A stretch of DNA of 64,000 bases from NCBI RefSeq assembly GCF_001984175.1, contig NZ_MTQP01000051.1, positions 62,001 to 126,000 of the forward strand, written 5' to 3'. The stretch's first letter is position 1, and every line of letters starts with the position of its first letter. The notes beneath the pieces are model-generated. The model was not told the DNA's origin and ran no database searches. It saw only the letters and a program-made list of their open reading frames with translations. A program made the position numbers and the translations under genes. Below are positions 28,230 to 35,657 of this stretch, one piece after another. The DNA is from Saccharothrix sp. ALI-22-I. Lineage in GTDB: Bacteria; Actinomycetota; Actinomycetes; Mycobacteriales; Pseudonocardiaceae.

Positions 28230-29999
28230 ATGTTTATTGTTCGATTCCGCACGGATGAGTTTGTGCCGGATGATGTGGTCGCTTTGCGCAGCGCGATCGA
28301 CGGGTGGACCGTTGACGTGCCGGGGGTGTACCAGGACGGCGTGTGGATGTTCCGGCTCGACGAGGCCCGGTACGGACCGGTGCTGGAGTTCAAGTTCGTG
28401 CTGGACGGCACGACCTGGATGGACGGGCCGAATCTCGTCGTGCGGCCGACCGCCGGTGGTGAGGCCGAGTTCGGCCCCGACCAGGTGAAGTTCGTGCCGT
28501 TCCCCGCGGTCGTGACGGAGAACGGCGAGGTGCAGCAGCGGTTCTTCCGACCGAATCTCGACGGACAGCGGGTCTACGACGTGATCGTGGTGGGCTCCGG
28601 CATCGGTGGCGGGCTGCTCGCCGATCAACTCGCCGACGCCGGCGCGGACGTGCTGGTGCTGGAGGCCGGGTCGCTGCTGTTCCCCACCCACGTGGCGAAC
28701 CTGCCCCGGCGGCTGCGGGTGGGGAAGTTCGACAAGAGCGTGTGGGGGCTGTTCCCGGACTTCAGCATCAAGAACTACACCAACGTCGACGGCTCGGACT
28801 TCCAAGGCGCGCAGGCGTTCAACCTCGGCGGCCGGTCGCTGTTCTGGGGTGGGCTGATTCCGCGGATGGGCGCCTGGGAGTTGCAGGGCTGGCCGGCCCC
28901 GGTCCGCGATTACCTGCTGACCACCGGGTATCGGATGGCCGAGGACGCGCTCAACCGCAACGGTCCGATCGGCTCCGCCTACCAGGAAAGCACCAGGCAG
29001 CTGCTGAACCGCCTGCTGCCGGACTTCGACCACCTGGACGCCCCGGTCGCGGTGCAGTACCAGGGCTACACACCGCTGGCCATTCCCGCCGGGATGTTCT
29101 CCACCGCGGACCTGCTGAGCGAGGATCGGCTGGTCGACGATCCGGGGCAGCGGATTCCGACCATCAACCTCAACCACGCCGTGCACCGCGTGATCACCGA
29201 AGGCAACCGGGCGGTCGGCGTCAGCGCCTACGACCTGCTGGCACGCCGACAGCGGGAGTACCGCGCGAACGCCGTCGTGCTCAGCGCCGGGACCATCGAG
29301 TCGGCCAAGATCGCGCTGCTGTCCCAGCTGAACGACCCGGCGGACCTGATCGGCCGCGGCATCACCGACCACCCCATCTGGTACACCCACTTCTCGTTGC
29401 CGGCCGGCTCCCCGCACGCGGCCGTCCAGGCGTCGGCGAAGCTGTGGTCGCGGCACCGGGACACCTCGGTCGACCGGCACCCCTACAACGTGGTCGTCGA
29501 ACTCGGCGCGGACTTCAACCAAGGCCGCTACGTCGACCCGGACAACCTCGCCCGGCACCGTGAGTTGAAACGCGACTCGACCCTCGGCGAGATCGTGTTC
29601 CTGTTCAACGCGCCGCTGGTGGAGACCAACCGCCTGCAAGTCGTCGGACCCCCGTCCGCGCCGGTGCAGGTCCACGTCCAGCCGTACCCCCTGGCGCCGG
29701 AACTGCTCGACGAGGTACGGGACATCGCGGCCACCGTGCTGAAGGGGATCGGCGCCGAACCGATCATGGGCGAAAACCTGGACCTCACCCAGGCCAGGCT
29801 CGGCGGCGTCGCCCACGAGGTCGGCACACTGCGGATGGGCGAGAACGGCAACGGTGTGGTCGACGCCGACCTCAAGTTCCTCGGCTACGACAACCTCTAC
29901 GCCTGCGACAACTCGGTGCTGCCCAGCTCCCCCGCCGCCAACCCCACCCTCACGCTGACCGCGCTGAGCCTCCGACTGGCCCGCCGCCTCACCACCTGA
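28230..29999 (+). CDS. GMC oxidoreductase with N-terminal starch-binding-like domain
   Basis: 589 residues from ATG 28230 (GAGGGGGG 7 bases upstream). Residues 1-95 look like a CBM20/48-type beta-sandwich (FIVRFRTDEFVPDDVVALRS, VWMFRLDEARYGPVLEFKFV, LDGTTWMDGPN). From about 118 comes a GMC flavoenzyme: YDVIVVGSGIGGGLLADQLA with Glu of VLEAG, FNLGGRSLFWGGL, and the C-terminal NLYACDNSVLPSSPAANPTL holding the active-site Asn. There is no signal peptide, so it acts in the cytosol. A sugar or sugar-derived alcohol as substrate is inferred from the fused domain. It stands alone behind an AT-rich promoter region (28080-28229). Confidence 0.85.
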   Translation: MFIVRFRTDEFVPDDVVALRSAIDGWTVDVPGVYQDGVWMFRLDEARYGPVLEFKFVLDGTTWMDGPNLVVRPTAGGEAEFGPDQVKFVPFPAVVTENGEVQQRFFRPNLDGQRVYDVIVVGSGIGGGLLADQLADAGADVLVLEAGSLLFPTHVANLPRRLRVGKFDKSVWGLFPDFSIKNYTNVDGSDFQGAQAFNLGGRSLFWGGLIPRMGAWELQGWPAPVRDYLLTTGYRMAEDALNRNGPIGSAYQESTRQLLNRLLPDFDHLDAPVAVQYQGYTPLAIPAGMFSTADLLSEDRLVDDPGQRIPTINLNHAVHRVITEGNRAVGVSAYDLLARRQREYRANAVVLSAGTIESAKIALLSQLNDPADLIGRGITDHPIWYTHFSLPAGSPHAAVQASAKLWSRHRDTSVDRHPYNVVVELGADFNQGRYVDPDNLARHRELKRDSTLGEIVFLFNAPLVETNRLQVVGPPSAPVQVHVQPYPLAPELLDEVRDIAATVLKGIGAEPIMGENLDLTQARLGGVAHEVGTLRMGENGNGVVDADLKFLGYDNLYACDNSVLPSSPAANPTLTLTALSLRLARRLTT

Positions 30000-30031
30000 C
30001 CTGGACGACGGCGCCGGTCGCACGGGCTCGA

Positions 30032-30904
30032 CTACGGCCGCGCCGACCGGTACGTGTCAACGGCGATGTGAGTGAAGGAGCGGATCAGGGGGCTCTCGTG
30101 CTCGGTCGCCCAGGCGACGACGAGGGAACTCGGGGGCATGTCGGTCAGGGGCACCCACGTCAGTCCGTCGGGCAGGGCGTGGGCGAGAGGCGCGATGCCG
30201 ACCGTGCCGTTCCAGAGGACGGCCCGCATGCACTCGTTGACGGTGCGCACCACCGGGCCTGCGGGCCGCTCGCCGACGGGCGTCGCACCGTTCCAGTAGG
30301 CGCACCAGACCGGGTCGGTGCCTTCCGGCAGCTGGAACCAGGGCCGGTCGGCGAGGTCGGTCAGGCACAGCGCGTCGCGGCCGGCCAGCGGGTCGTCCGC
30401 ACGCAAAACGGCCCCGATGGGGTCGGAACGCAGCACGCGCGTGCTGATGCCGGTGTCGTCGAAGGGCAATCGGGTGAGCGCCACGTCGACCAGGCCGTTG
30501 CGCAGTCCTGTGGTGGGGTCGGTGAAGTCCGCCTCGCGGAACCGGATCGAGACCTCAGGATGGCGACGGCGGAAGGTCGCGGCCAGGCGCGTGCCGGCCT
30601 CTTCGGCGCTGTCGGCGAGCGTGCCGATGGTGAGCGTCACGGCGCCGGCGGCGGCCGTTACTCGCGCGCGTGCCTGCTCGGCCTGTTCCAGCAACGTGCG
30701 CGCCTCCACGTACAGCGCGTTCCCGGCGGGGGTGAGTTCGACGCCGGTGGCCGATCGGTGCAGCAGCACGACGCCCAGGTCGTTCTCCAGCTGCTTGATC
30801 GCCCGGCTCAGCGGTGGCTGCGTCATGTGCAGCCGGGCGGCGGCCCGCCCGAAGTGCCGTTCCTCGGCCGTGGCCACGAAGTAGCGCAGCAGGCGGAACT
30901 CCAT
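30032..30904 (-). CDS. LysR family transcriptional regulator
   Basis: 290 residues from ATG 30904. The N-terminal HTH is typical: MEFRLLRYFVATAEERHFGR, AAARLHMTQPPLSRAIKQLE, LGVVLLHRSATGVELTPAG. The effector domain follows with LTIGTLADSAEEAG and the PDG/PSSLVVAW C-terminal pattern. It is divergent from the MBL-fold hydrolase at 30987. A textbook LysR box lies between them (30914-30932), so mutual control is very likely. Confidence 0.93.
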   Translation of the reverse strand: MEFRLLRYFVATAEERHFGRAAARLHMTQPPLSRAIKQLENDLGVVLLHRSATGVELTPAGNALYVEARTLLEQAEQARARVTAAAGAVTLTIGTLADSAEEAGTRLAATFRRRHPEVSIRFREADFTDPTTGLRNGLVDVALTRLPFDDTGISTRVLRSDPIGAVLRADDPLAGRDALCLTDLADRPWFQLPEGTDPVWCAYWNGATPVGERPAGPVVRTVNECMRAVLWNGTVGIAPLAHALPDGLTWVPLTDMPPSSLVVAWATEHESPLIRSFTHIAVDTYRSARP

Positions 30905-30913
30905 GATCAGCGA

Positions 30914-30932
30914 AGATACCAACGCGGTATCG
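30914..30932. promoter_or_regulatory. LysR box between the LysR and MBL genes
   Basis: GATACC (30915-30920), five bases, GGTATC (30926-30931): a perfect dyad of the ATAC-N7-GTAT, T-N11-A type. It is 11 bases upstream of the LysR start and 56 upstream of the MBL start. Confidence 0.8.
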
Positions 30933-30986
30933 GGAGTGCGGAATCGGTGTTGGACGCCGGGCACGCGCCGGCCGCAGGGTCGGGGC

Positions 30987-31880
30987 ATGTCTTCCGAACC
31001 TCTCGCCCACGAACCGGTCGTCGAGATCACCCAGGTCCGGGAACTCGCCCGCGACCTGGTGGTGATCCCGAACCGCGGGGTGGAGCTCGTGCCCAACATC
31101 GGCGTCATCGGCGGCAGCCACTCCGTGCTGGTGGTCGAGACCGGCATGGGCCCGCGCAACGGCGAGAAGGTGCTCGCCTTCGCCACCGAGTACGCCAAGG
31201 GCCGCAAGCTCTACCTGACCACGACGCACTTCCACCCCGAGCACGCGTTCGGCGCGCAAGCCTTCGCGGGCGAGGCGACGTACCTCGTCAACGCCGCGCA
31301 GGCCACGGACCTGGCCGGCAAGGGGCCGGGCTACCTGGAGATGTTCCGCGGCCTCGGCGCGCCGATCGCGCGGCAACTGGAAGACGTCGAACTGGTCGCG
31401 CCCGAAGTGGTCTACGACGACGGGTACGACCTCGACCTGGGCGGCCGGGTCGTGCGGCTGCGCGCCACCGGACGCGCCCACAGCAAGGGCGACCAGGTGG
31501 TGACCGTCCCCGACGCGGGCGTGCTGTTCACCGGTGACCTGGTCGACGCCGGTCAGTTCCCGATCTTCCCGTGGTTCCCGCCGTACGACACCGACGTCTC
31601 GGGGCCGCGCTGGATCGACGTGATGCACGGCCTGGTCGCGACCGACCCGGACGTGGTGGTGCCCGGCCACGGCGACATCTCCGGCTCGCGGTTGCTGGCT
31701 GATGTCCGCGACTACCTCGAACTGCTGCGCGATGAGACCTGGGTGCGGCGCGACTCGGCCATGACCCAGGAGACGATAGTCGCGGAGGTCGAGGCGCTGA
31801 TGATCGAGCGGCACCCGGACTGGGCCGGTCAGGACTGGATCAGAAACGGCGTCGGCTGCTTCTGCGCGGAGCACGCGTGA
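30987..31880 (+). CDS. MBL-fold metallo-hydrolase
   Basis: 297 residues from ATG 30987. The metal site reads TTHFHPEHAFG (HxHxEH, where most members have HxHxDH), with GRAHSKGDQVV and FTGDLVDAGQFPIF giving the later His and Asp, and VVPGHGDISG the last His. The substrate is unknown; lactonase, cyclase-like and sulfatase-like proteins share the fold. Transcription probably depends on the divergent LysR protein. The Asp-to-Glu change in the first motif is also seen in other clades and need not kill it. Confidence 0.88.
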   Translation: MSSEPLAHEPVVEITQVRELARDLVVIPNRGVELVPNIGVIGGSHSVLVVETGMGPRNGEKVLAFATEYAKGRKLYLTTTHFHPEHAFGAQAFAGEATYLVNAAQATDLAGKGPGYLEMFRGLGAPIARQLEDVELVAPEVVYDDGYDLDLGGRVVRLRATGRAHSKGDQVVTVPDAGVLFTGDLVDAGQFPIFPWFPPYDTDVSGPRWIDVMHGLVATDPDVVVPGHGDISGSRLLADVRDYLELLRDETWVRRDSAMTQETIVAEVEALMIERHPDWAGQDWIRNGVGCFCAEHA

Positions 31881-32412
31881 CGCGCCAGGAGCACGGCATC
31901 ACCGTCAGAGTGCGACACGACGCACGCTCATGGCAGCCGCTGCGAGCGAGCGTCCCGCCGGGCACCTGGACCGGAGTCCTGCCCGACCACTGACCCTGCG
32001 CCAAGCCTCCAAGTAGCCGATGTGCGGACGTTGGGCGATCGCGTCGTGGGCCATGGCGGGATGAGCACGGTGGGTCAGTCGTGGTCTCGTGTTGCGATCT
32101 CGATGTTTGAGCGAATCGTTCTGGTCAGGCGGTGGTCGGCTCCTAGCGCCCGCTCGGCATCGGCCAGTGTCGCCTCGTACAGCGGAATCGCACGACAGCC
32201 CCCTCAACCCAAGGGCCGCAGCGCCCGCGGACCGGCACCCCGATGATCGCACTCCACCCCTCCGCCGCTGCCGAAACCACGCCCATCCGCAATATCCACT
32301 CGCCCTCGACCTCCACCGTGGCGGTGCCACATCCCACCTGAACAGCCACGCCTTGATGGGCCCGTCCGAGCACGTGAGAAACTTCGGTCCTACCGAGGTC
32401 AAGGGGACGACG
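31881..32412. other. Intergenic region with a decayed TPR fragment
   Basis: About 530 bases without an intact gene. The only coherent content is the minus-strand TPR remnant listed separately (32075-32200). The right end holds the ribosome binding site of the gene at 32413. Confidence 0.4.
32075..32200 (-). pseudogene. TPR-protein C-terminal remnant
   Basis: The minus strand reads AIPLYEATLADAERALGADH, RLTRTIRSNIEIATRDHD, then stop at 32075. This is the last repeat of the LYExTLADRERVLGxDHPxT type found at the end of actinomycete NB-ARC/TPR regulators and FxSxx-linked proteins. Nothing upstream is coherent, so the rest of the large gene is gone. Confidence 0.55.
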
Positions 32413-33000
32413 ATGCTCTCGCAGGCGAACAACGTGCTGCACATGCACCAAAAGGTCACCTTGATGGTGAACCGTTACGAGATCTTCGCCGACAACGGCG
32501 GCGAGCCGGGGCAGCTCGTGGCGTTCGTCGAGCAGAAGCGGTTGGCCTTCAAGGAGCAGGTGACCATCTACACCGACTCCAGCAAGAACCAGGTGCTCGC
32601 GGGCTTCCGCGCACGCAAGGTGATCGACCTCGGCAGCGGGTACGACGTGACCGACGGCAACGGGCAGTCCATCGGCGGGTTCCGCAAGGACTTCGGCAAG
32701 TCCCTGATGAACTCCACCTGGCACCTCGACCAGCCGGGCGCGCCGACGGCCACCGGCAGCGAGCGCAACGCGGGCGTGGCCGTCCTGCGCCGCCTGTGGG
32801 GCTTCCTGCCCTTCGTCAACAACATCCCGTTCCCGTTCCGCTACCACTTCGACTTCACCCGCAACGGCCAGCCGGTGTTCAGCGTCGACAAGAAGACCTG
32901 GGTCCGCGACCACTACCTGATCCAGATCGCCGACCCGTACGTCGACCGCCGCGTGGTGATCGCCCAGGCCGTCGCGGTGGACGCCCTCCAGTCCCGCTGA
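32413..33000 (+). CDS. LURP-one-related / scramblase-like protein
   Basis: 195 residues from ATG 32413 (AAGGGGACG upstream; the frame extends upstream without protein character). Alternating beta strands are visible in TLMVNRYEIFADNGGEPGQL, VAFVEQKRLAFKEQVTIYTD, VLAGFRARKVIDLGSGYDVT, GQSIGGFRKDFGKSLMNSTW and the end DHYLIQIADPYVDRRVVIAQ. This is the LURP-one/tubby-like beta-barrel with a central helix. In bacteria such proteins are cytoplasmic and of unknown function. It is monocistronic, with a strong terminator after it. Confidence 0.8.
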   Translation: MLSQANNVLHMHQKVTLMVNRYEIFADNGGEPGQLVAFVEQKRLAFKEQVTIYTDSSKNQVLAGFRARKVIDLGSGYDVTDGNGQSIGGFRKDFGKSLMNSTWHLDQPGAPTATGSERNAGVAVLRRLWGFLPFVNNIPFPFRYHFDFTRNGQPVFSVDKKTWVRDHYLIQIADPYVDRRVVIAQAVAVDALQSR

Positions 33001-33005
33001 CCCCC

Positions 33006-33042
33006 ACCGGCCGCCGAGTCACCACGAACCTCGGCGGCCGGT
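33006..33042. terminator. Terminator after the LURP-one-like gene
   Basis: ACCGGCCGCCGAG (33006-33018) and CTCGGCGGCCGGT (33030-33042), a perfect 13-bp stem with an 11-base loop, five bases after the stop. Confidence 0.85.
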
Positions 33043-33403
33043 TCGCCCCTTCGGCGCACGTGCGGCGCGGGGTGCGATTGCGTGTTGGCGGCCTATTCGA
33101 CTTTCCCATAGCCGCAGGTCTTCGCATCCGGTCATCGACGAATGGAAAGTCGGTGCTTCGGAGGACCACAGAAAGTCGGCGGAAGCTGTCGTCGCACCGC
33201 CCGGCGCCGGTTCGCTCAGGACGAGAAGTCATCTTTCACGGAGTTTGACGACACATCGGCAATGCGCGGCGCTCAATTGATCTACGGGTCAAGTTGGGCG
33301 CCTTTTGTCATGCCGTACTTACGTGCAGTCGGATCGTACGACACTTCTCGCACGATGTCCGGAACAACGTGCGCCGGTCCATCAGGCCTCCTCGTGGAAC
33401 GGG
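33043..33403. other. Gene-free stretch between two terminators
   Basis: About 360 bases of lower GC than the surroundings. AAAGTCGG occurs twice (near 33147 and 33174). No reading frame with protein character and no tRNA-like fold was found. Confidence 0.4.
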
Positions 33404-33438
33404 GTGTGCCCGTCCTCCGGCGGGGAGGACGGGCACAC
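33404..33438. terminator. Terminator of the sugar-oxidase operon
   Basis: GTGTGCCCGTCCTCC (33404-33418) and GGAGGACGGGCACAC (33424-33438), a perfect 15-bp stem with a 5-base loop, directly past the stop of the minus-strand FG-GAP gene. Confidence 0.88.
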
Positions 33439-33442
33439 GGGA

Positions 33443-34747
33443 TCAGCCGTTGACCGCCCTGGGGGGTGACGTGAACAGCGGTTTGCCGAACTCGTTGAGG
33501 AACAGCATGATCCGCGGGTCCTTGGCCAGGTAGTACCCCGCTGTGTAGTAGCCGGTGGTGGCGAAGTCGAGCCTGCCGTCACCGGTGAAATCGCCGACCG
33601 CGATCCGCGCGGCGGAATGGGTGGAGACGGTGGCGCTGGTGCACTGGGCCACGGAGCCGTCCCGCACATCGATCTTGTAGTAGAGAACCCCCTGCCACGG
33701 CGCGGGACCGCGCAGTGCGACGAGGAACTCGTCATTGCCGTCGCCGTCGAAGTCGGCGGCCACGATGTGGTGACCGACGGCGTGCCCCGGCGTCTCCGGG
33801 TCGCCGAAGACCGCCAGCACCGTGCGCTGCCAGGCCCCACCCGCGGGCCCGTCGCTGGTCGGGCGGCGGGTGTAGACGACGAGCGTGTTGCCGTGGAAGG
33901 GCTCGATGGCGGCGATGTACCCGCATTGGTTGTCACCCAGCCTGCCGACGGTGAGGTTGCCGCTGCCCTTGAACGGTCGCTGCATGCCCGCGGGCGGCGG
34001 CTGGAGGGGGGCGCCGGGGTGCACCGGCCGGCGGTGCCAGGTCCCGTCACCGCCGGGTCCGAACCACTGGATGCCCTCCTCGCACGCCAGCAGCAGCGAG
34101 TCCCGGCCGGGGTAGGGCGTGCCGGTGAACCGGTCGACGACCACGCCGTGCACGATGCGGAAGTCGGTGTCGTTCAGCACGGTCCTGGGCCACGGCTCGC
34201 GGCCGAGCACGTCCGCGGGCTTCTGGTACAGCGACACCTCGACGGGTTGGTCCACGCCTTGGGCGCCGCCGGCCGGGCCGACCACCGGCAGTGCCACCAG
34301 TTCGCTCTCGGCCGACCCGGTGAAGTGACCCAGGGCCAGCCGGTGGGTCGCGACCAGGTCGCCGATCGGGTACTGCTCCCACTGCTCGCCACCGGTGAAG
34401 CTGCCGGGGTTGCGCAGCCAGGAGATCTTGCCGTCGTGCTCGCCGCAGTCGAACATGCAGGAGCCGTAGTCGTGGCAGATCACGATGTCGGCGCGACCGT
34501 CACCGGCGATGTCGCCGCAGTCGAGCGCCACGGGTTTGTCCAGATCGGCGATGTGGTGCTTGCGCCAGGGGCCGTTCGGCGCGGAGGGGTTGCGGTACCA
34601 GGAGACCCGGCCGGTGGTCAGACCGGAGGTGACCAGGTCGAGCCGGCCGTCACCGTCCACGTCCACGGCCTGGATCCAGTAGCCGTCCTTCGGGTCGGCG
34701 TCCACCAGTTGCGGGACGAAGTCGACGCCGGGGTTGCCGAGGTTCAC
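33443..34747 (-). CDS. FG-GAP/VCBS-repeat beta-propeller protein, apparently cytoplasmic
   Basis: 434 residues from GTG 34747, which overlaps the stop of the upstream gene as GTGA. Calcium-binding propeller repeats are clear: DVDGDGRLDLVTSG, DIAGDGRADIVICHDYG, DFDGDGNDEFLVALRG and DFTGDGRLDFATTG, each near KISWLRNPG/VSWYRNPS-type strands. Most FG-GAP proteins are exported, but no signal peptide or membrane helix is seen here and coupling to cytosolic enzymes argues that the start is right. It may be a scaffold, a lyase-like subunit or a sugar-binding partner of the TIM-barrel and GMC enzymes; no catalytic motif is recognised. Confidence 0.85.
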   Translation of the reverse strand: MNLGNPGVDFVPQLVDADPKDGYWIQAVDVDGDGRLDLVTSGLTTGRVSWYRNPSAPNGPWRKHHIADLDKPVALDCGDIAGDGRADIVICHDYGSCMFDCGEHDGKISWLRNPGSFTGGEQWEQYPIGDLVATHRLALGHFTGSAESELVALPVVGPAGGAQGVDQPVEVSLYQKPADVLGREPWPRTVLNDTDFRIVHGVVVDRFTGTPYPGRDSLLLACEEGIQWFGPGGDGTWHRRPVHPGAPLQPPPAGMQRPFKGSGNLTVGRLGDNQCGYIAAIEPFHGNTLVVYTRRPTSDGPAGGAWQRTVLAVFGDPETPGHAVGHHIVAADFDGDGNDEFLVALRGPAPWQGVLYYKIDVRDGSVAQCTSATVSTHSAARIAVGDFTGDGRLDFATTGYYTAGYYLAKDPRIMLFLNEFGKPLFTSPPRAVNG

Positions 34748-35643
34748 AGTCCGGTCACCTGCCTCAGGTAGCGGCGGGCCGTGCGCGCGAAGTCCAGCGG
34801 CTCGCCTTGGTCGGTGCCCTGCTCGGCCTCCACGACCAGCCAGCCGGTGAAGCCTCCGAGGTCGAGCTGCCGCAGGATCTGCGGGAAGTCCACGATCCCG
34901 ACGTCACCGGGAACGGTGAACACACCGGCCTTGACGTGCTCGTAGAAACTGTGGTTCTTGCCGCTGCTCACCGGTTCGTCGCGGATGTTCTTCAGGTGGA
35001 CGTGCGGGATGCGGTGCGAGTAGTCCTTGATCAGGCGCACGACACTCGCACCCGCCCACGTCAGGTGACCGGTGTCCAGCAACAGGTGCACGTTGTCGTT
35101 GGTCTCGCGCATGAGCCGCTCGACGTCGTCCTGGGTCTGCACACCGGTGCCCATGTGCGGGTGGTAGCACAGCCGCATACTCTCGCCGGCGGCGAGGTTG
35201 CCGAGAACGTTGAGCCCGGTGGTGAGCGCTTTCCACTGGTCCTCGGTGAACACGGGTTTGCGGGACTCCAGGTCGGCCTCGCGGTCGAGGTGAATGGAGT
35301 TGCCGAACTCGGCGACCCCGATGTCCTGGCCGCCCACCTTCTTCACGAACTTCATCCGGCGTCGGAACTCGGCCAACGTGGCTTCGAACTTGTCTTCGGT
35401 GAAGCAGGTGCTGACCCAGGGCTCGGAGACCTTCAGCCGTCTCCGGGAGAGTTCGTGGATGAGCTCGTCGACTTCCTTGGGGAACTTGTGCCCGATGCTG
35501 CACCCCTGGAAGTCCGCTTTGGCGATCTCGTCCACGCACCGCGCGAAGGGGATGTCGCGGCCGAGATCGTCGTCGTCCTGGAAGTCGTCGTTGGTCCAGC
35601 ACGTCGGGGTGATGCCGAGGAACACCCGCTGCGGGTCGAACAT
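34744..35643 (-). CDS. TIM-barrel sugar phosphate isomerase/epimerase family (IolE-like)
   Basis: 299 residues from ATG 35643. It opens FLGITPTCWTNDDFQDDDDL, as in inosose dehydratases. The metal and substrate residues are spread as expected: VAEFGNSIHLDREAD, LCYHPHMGTGVQT, LLLDTGHLTWAGA, HVHLKNIRDE and VVEAEQGTDQ. The size equals IolE (about 298 residues). IolE dehydrates 2-keto-inositol; relatives cleave 3-keto-glycosides and act as C-glycoside deglycosidases. Its place 14 bases after a pyranose-oxidase-like gene suggests it works on the keto-sugar made by that enzyme. Confidence 0.88.
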   Translation of the reverse strand: MFDPQRVFLGITPTCWTNDDFQDDDDLGRDIPFARCVDEIAKADFQGCSIGHKFPKEVDELIHELSRRRLKVSEPWVSTCFTEDKFEATLAEFRRRMKFVKKVGGQDIGVAEFGNSIHLDREADLESRKPVFTEDQWKALTTGLNVLGNLAAGESMRLCYHPHMGTGVQTQDDVERLMRETNDNVHLLLDTGHLTWAGASVVRLIKDYSHRIPHVHLKNIRDEPVSSGKNHSFYEHVKAGVFTVPGDVGIVDFPQILRQLDLGGFTGWLVVEAEQGTDQGEPLDFARTARRYLRQVTGL

Positions 35644-35657
35644 GGCAACCTCCACGG

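Noticed and set aside
28146..30023. A 625-codon minus-strand frame over the GMC oxidoreductase
   Set aside because: Antisense shadow; the plus-strand frame has FAD and active-site motifs.
31905..32459. A 184-codon minus-strand frame
   Set aside because: No start signal or conserved motif; Arg/Cys/Ser-rich. The TPR remnant in this region is in another frame.
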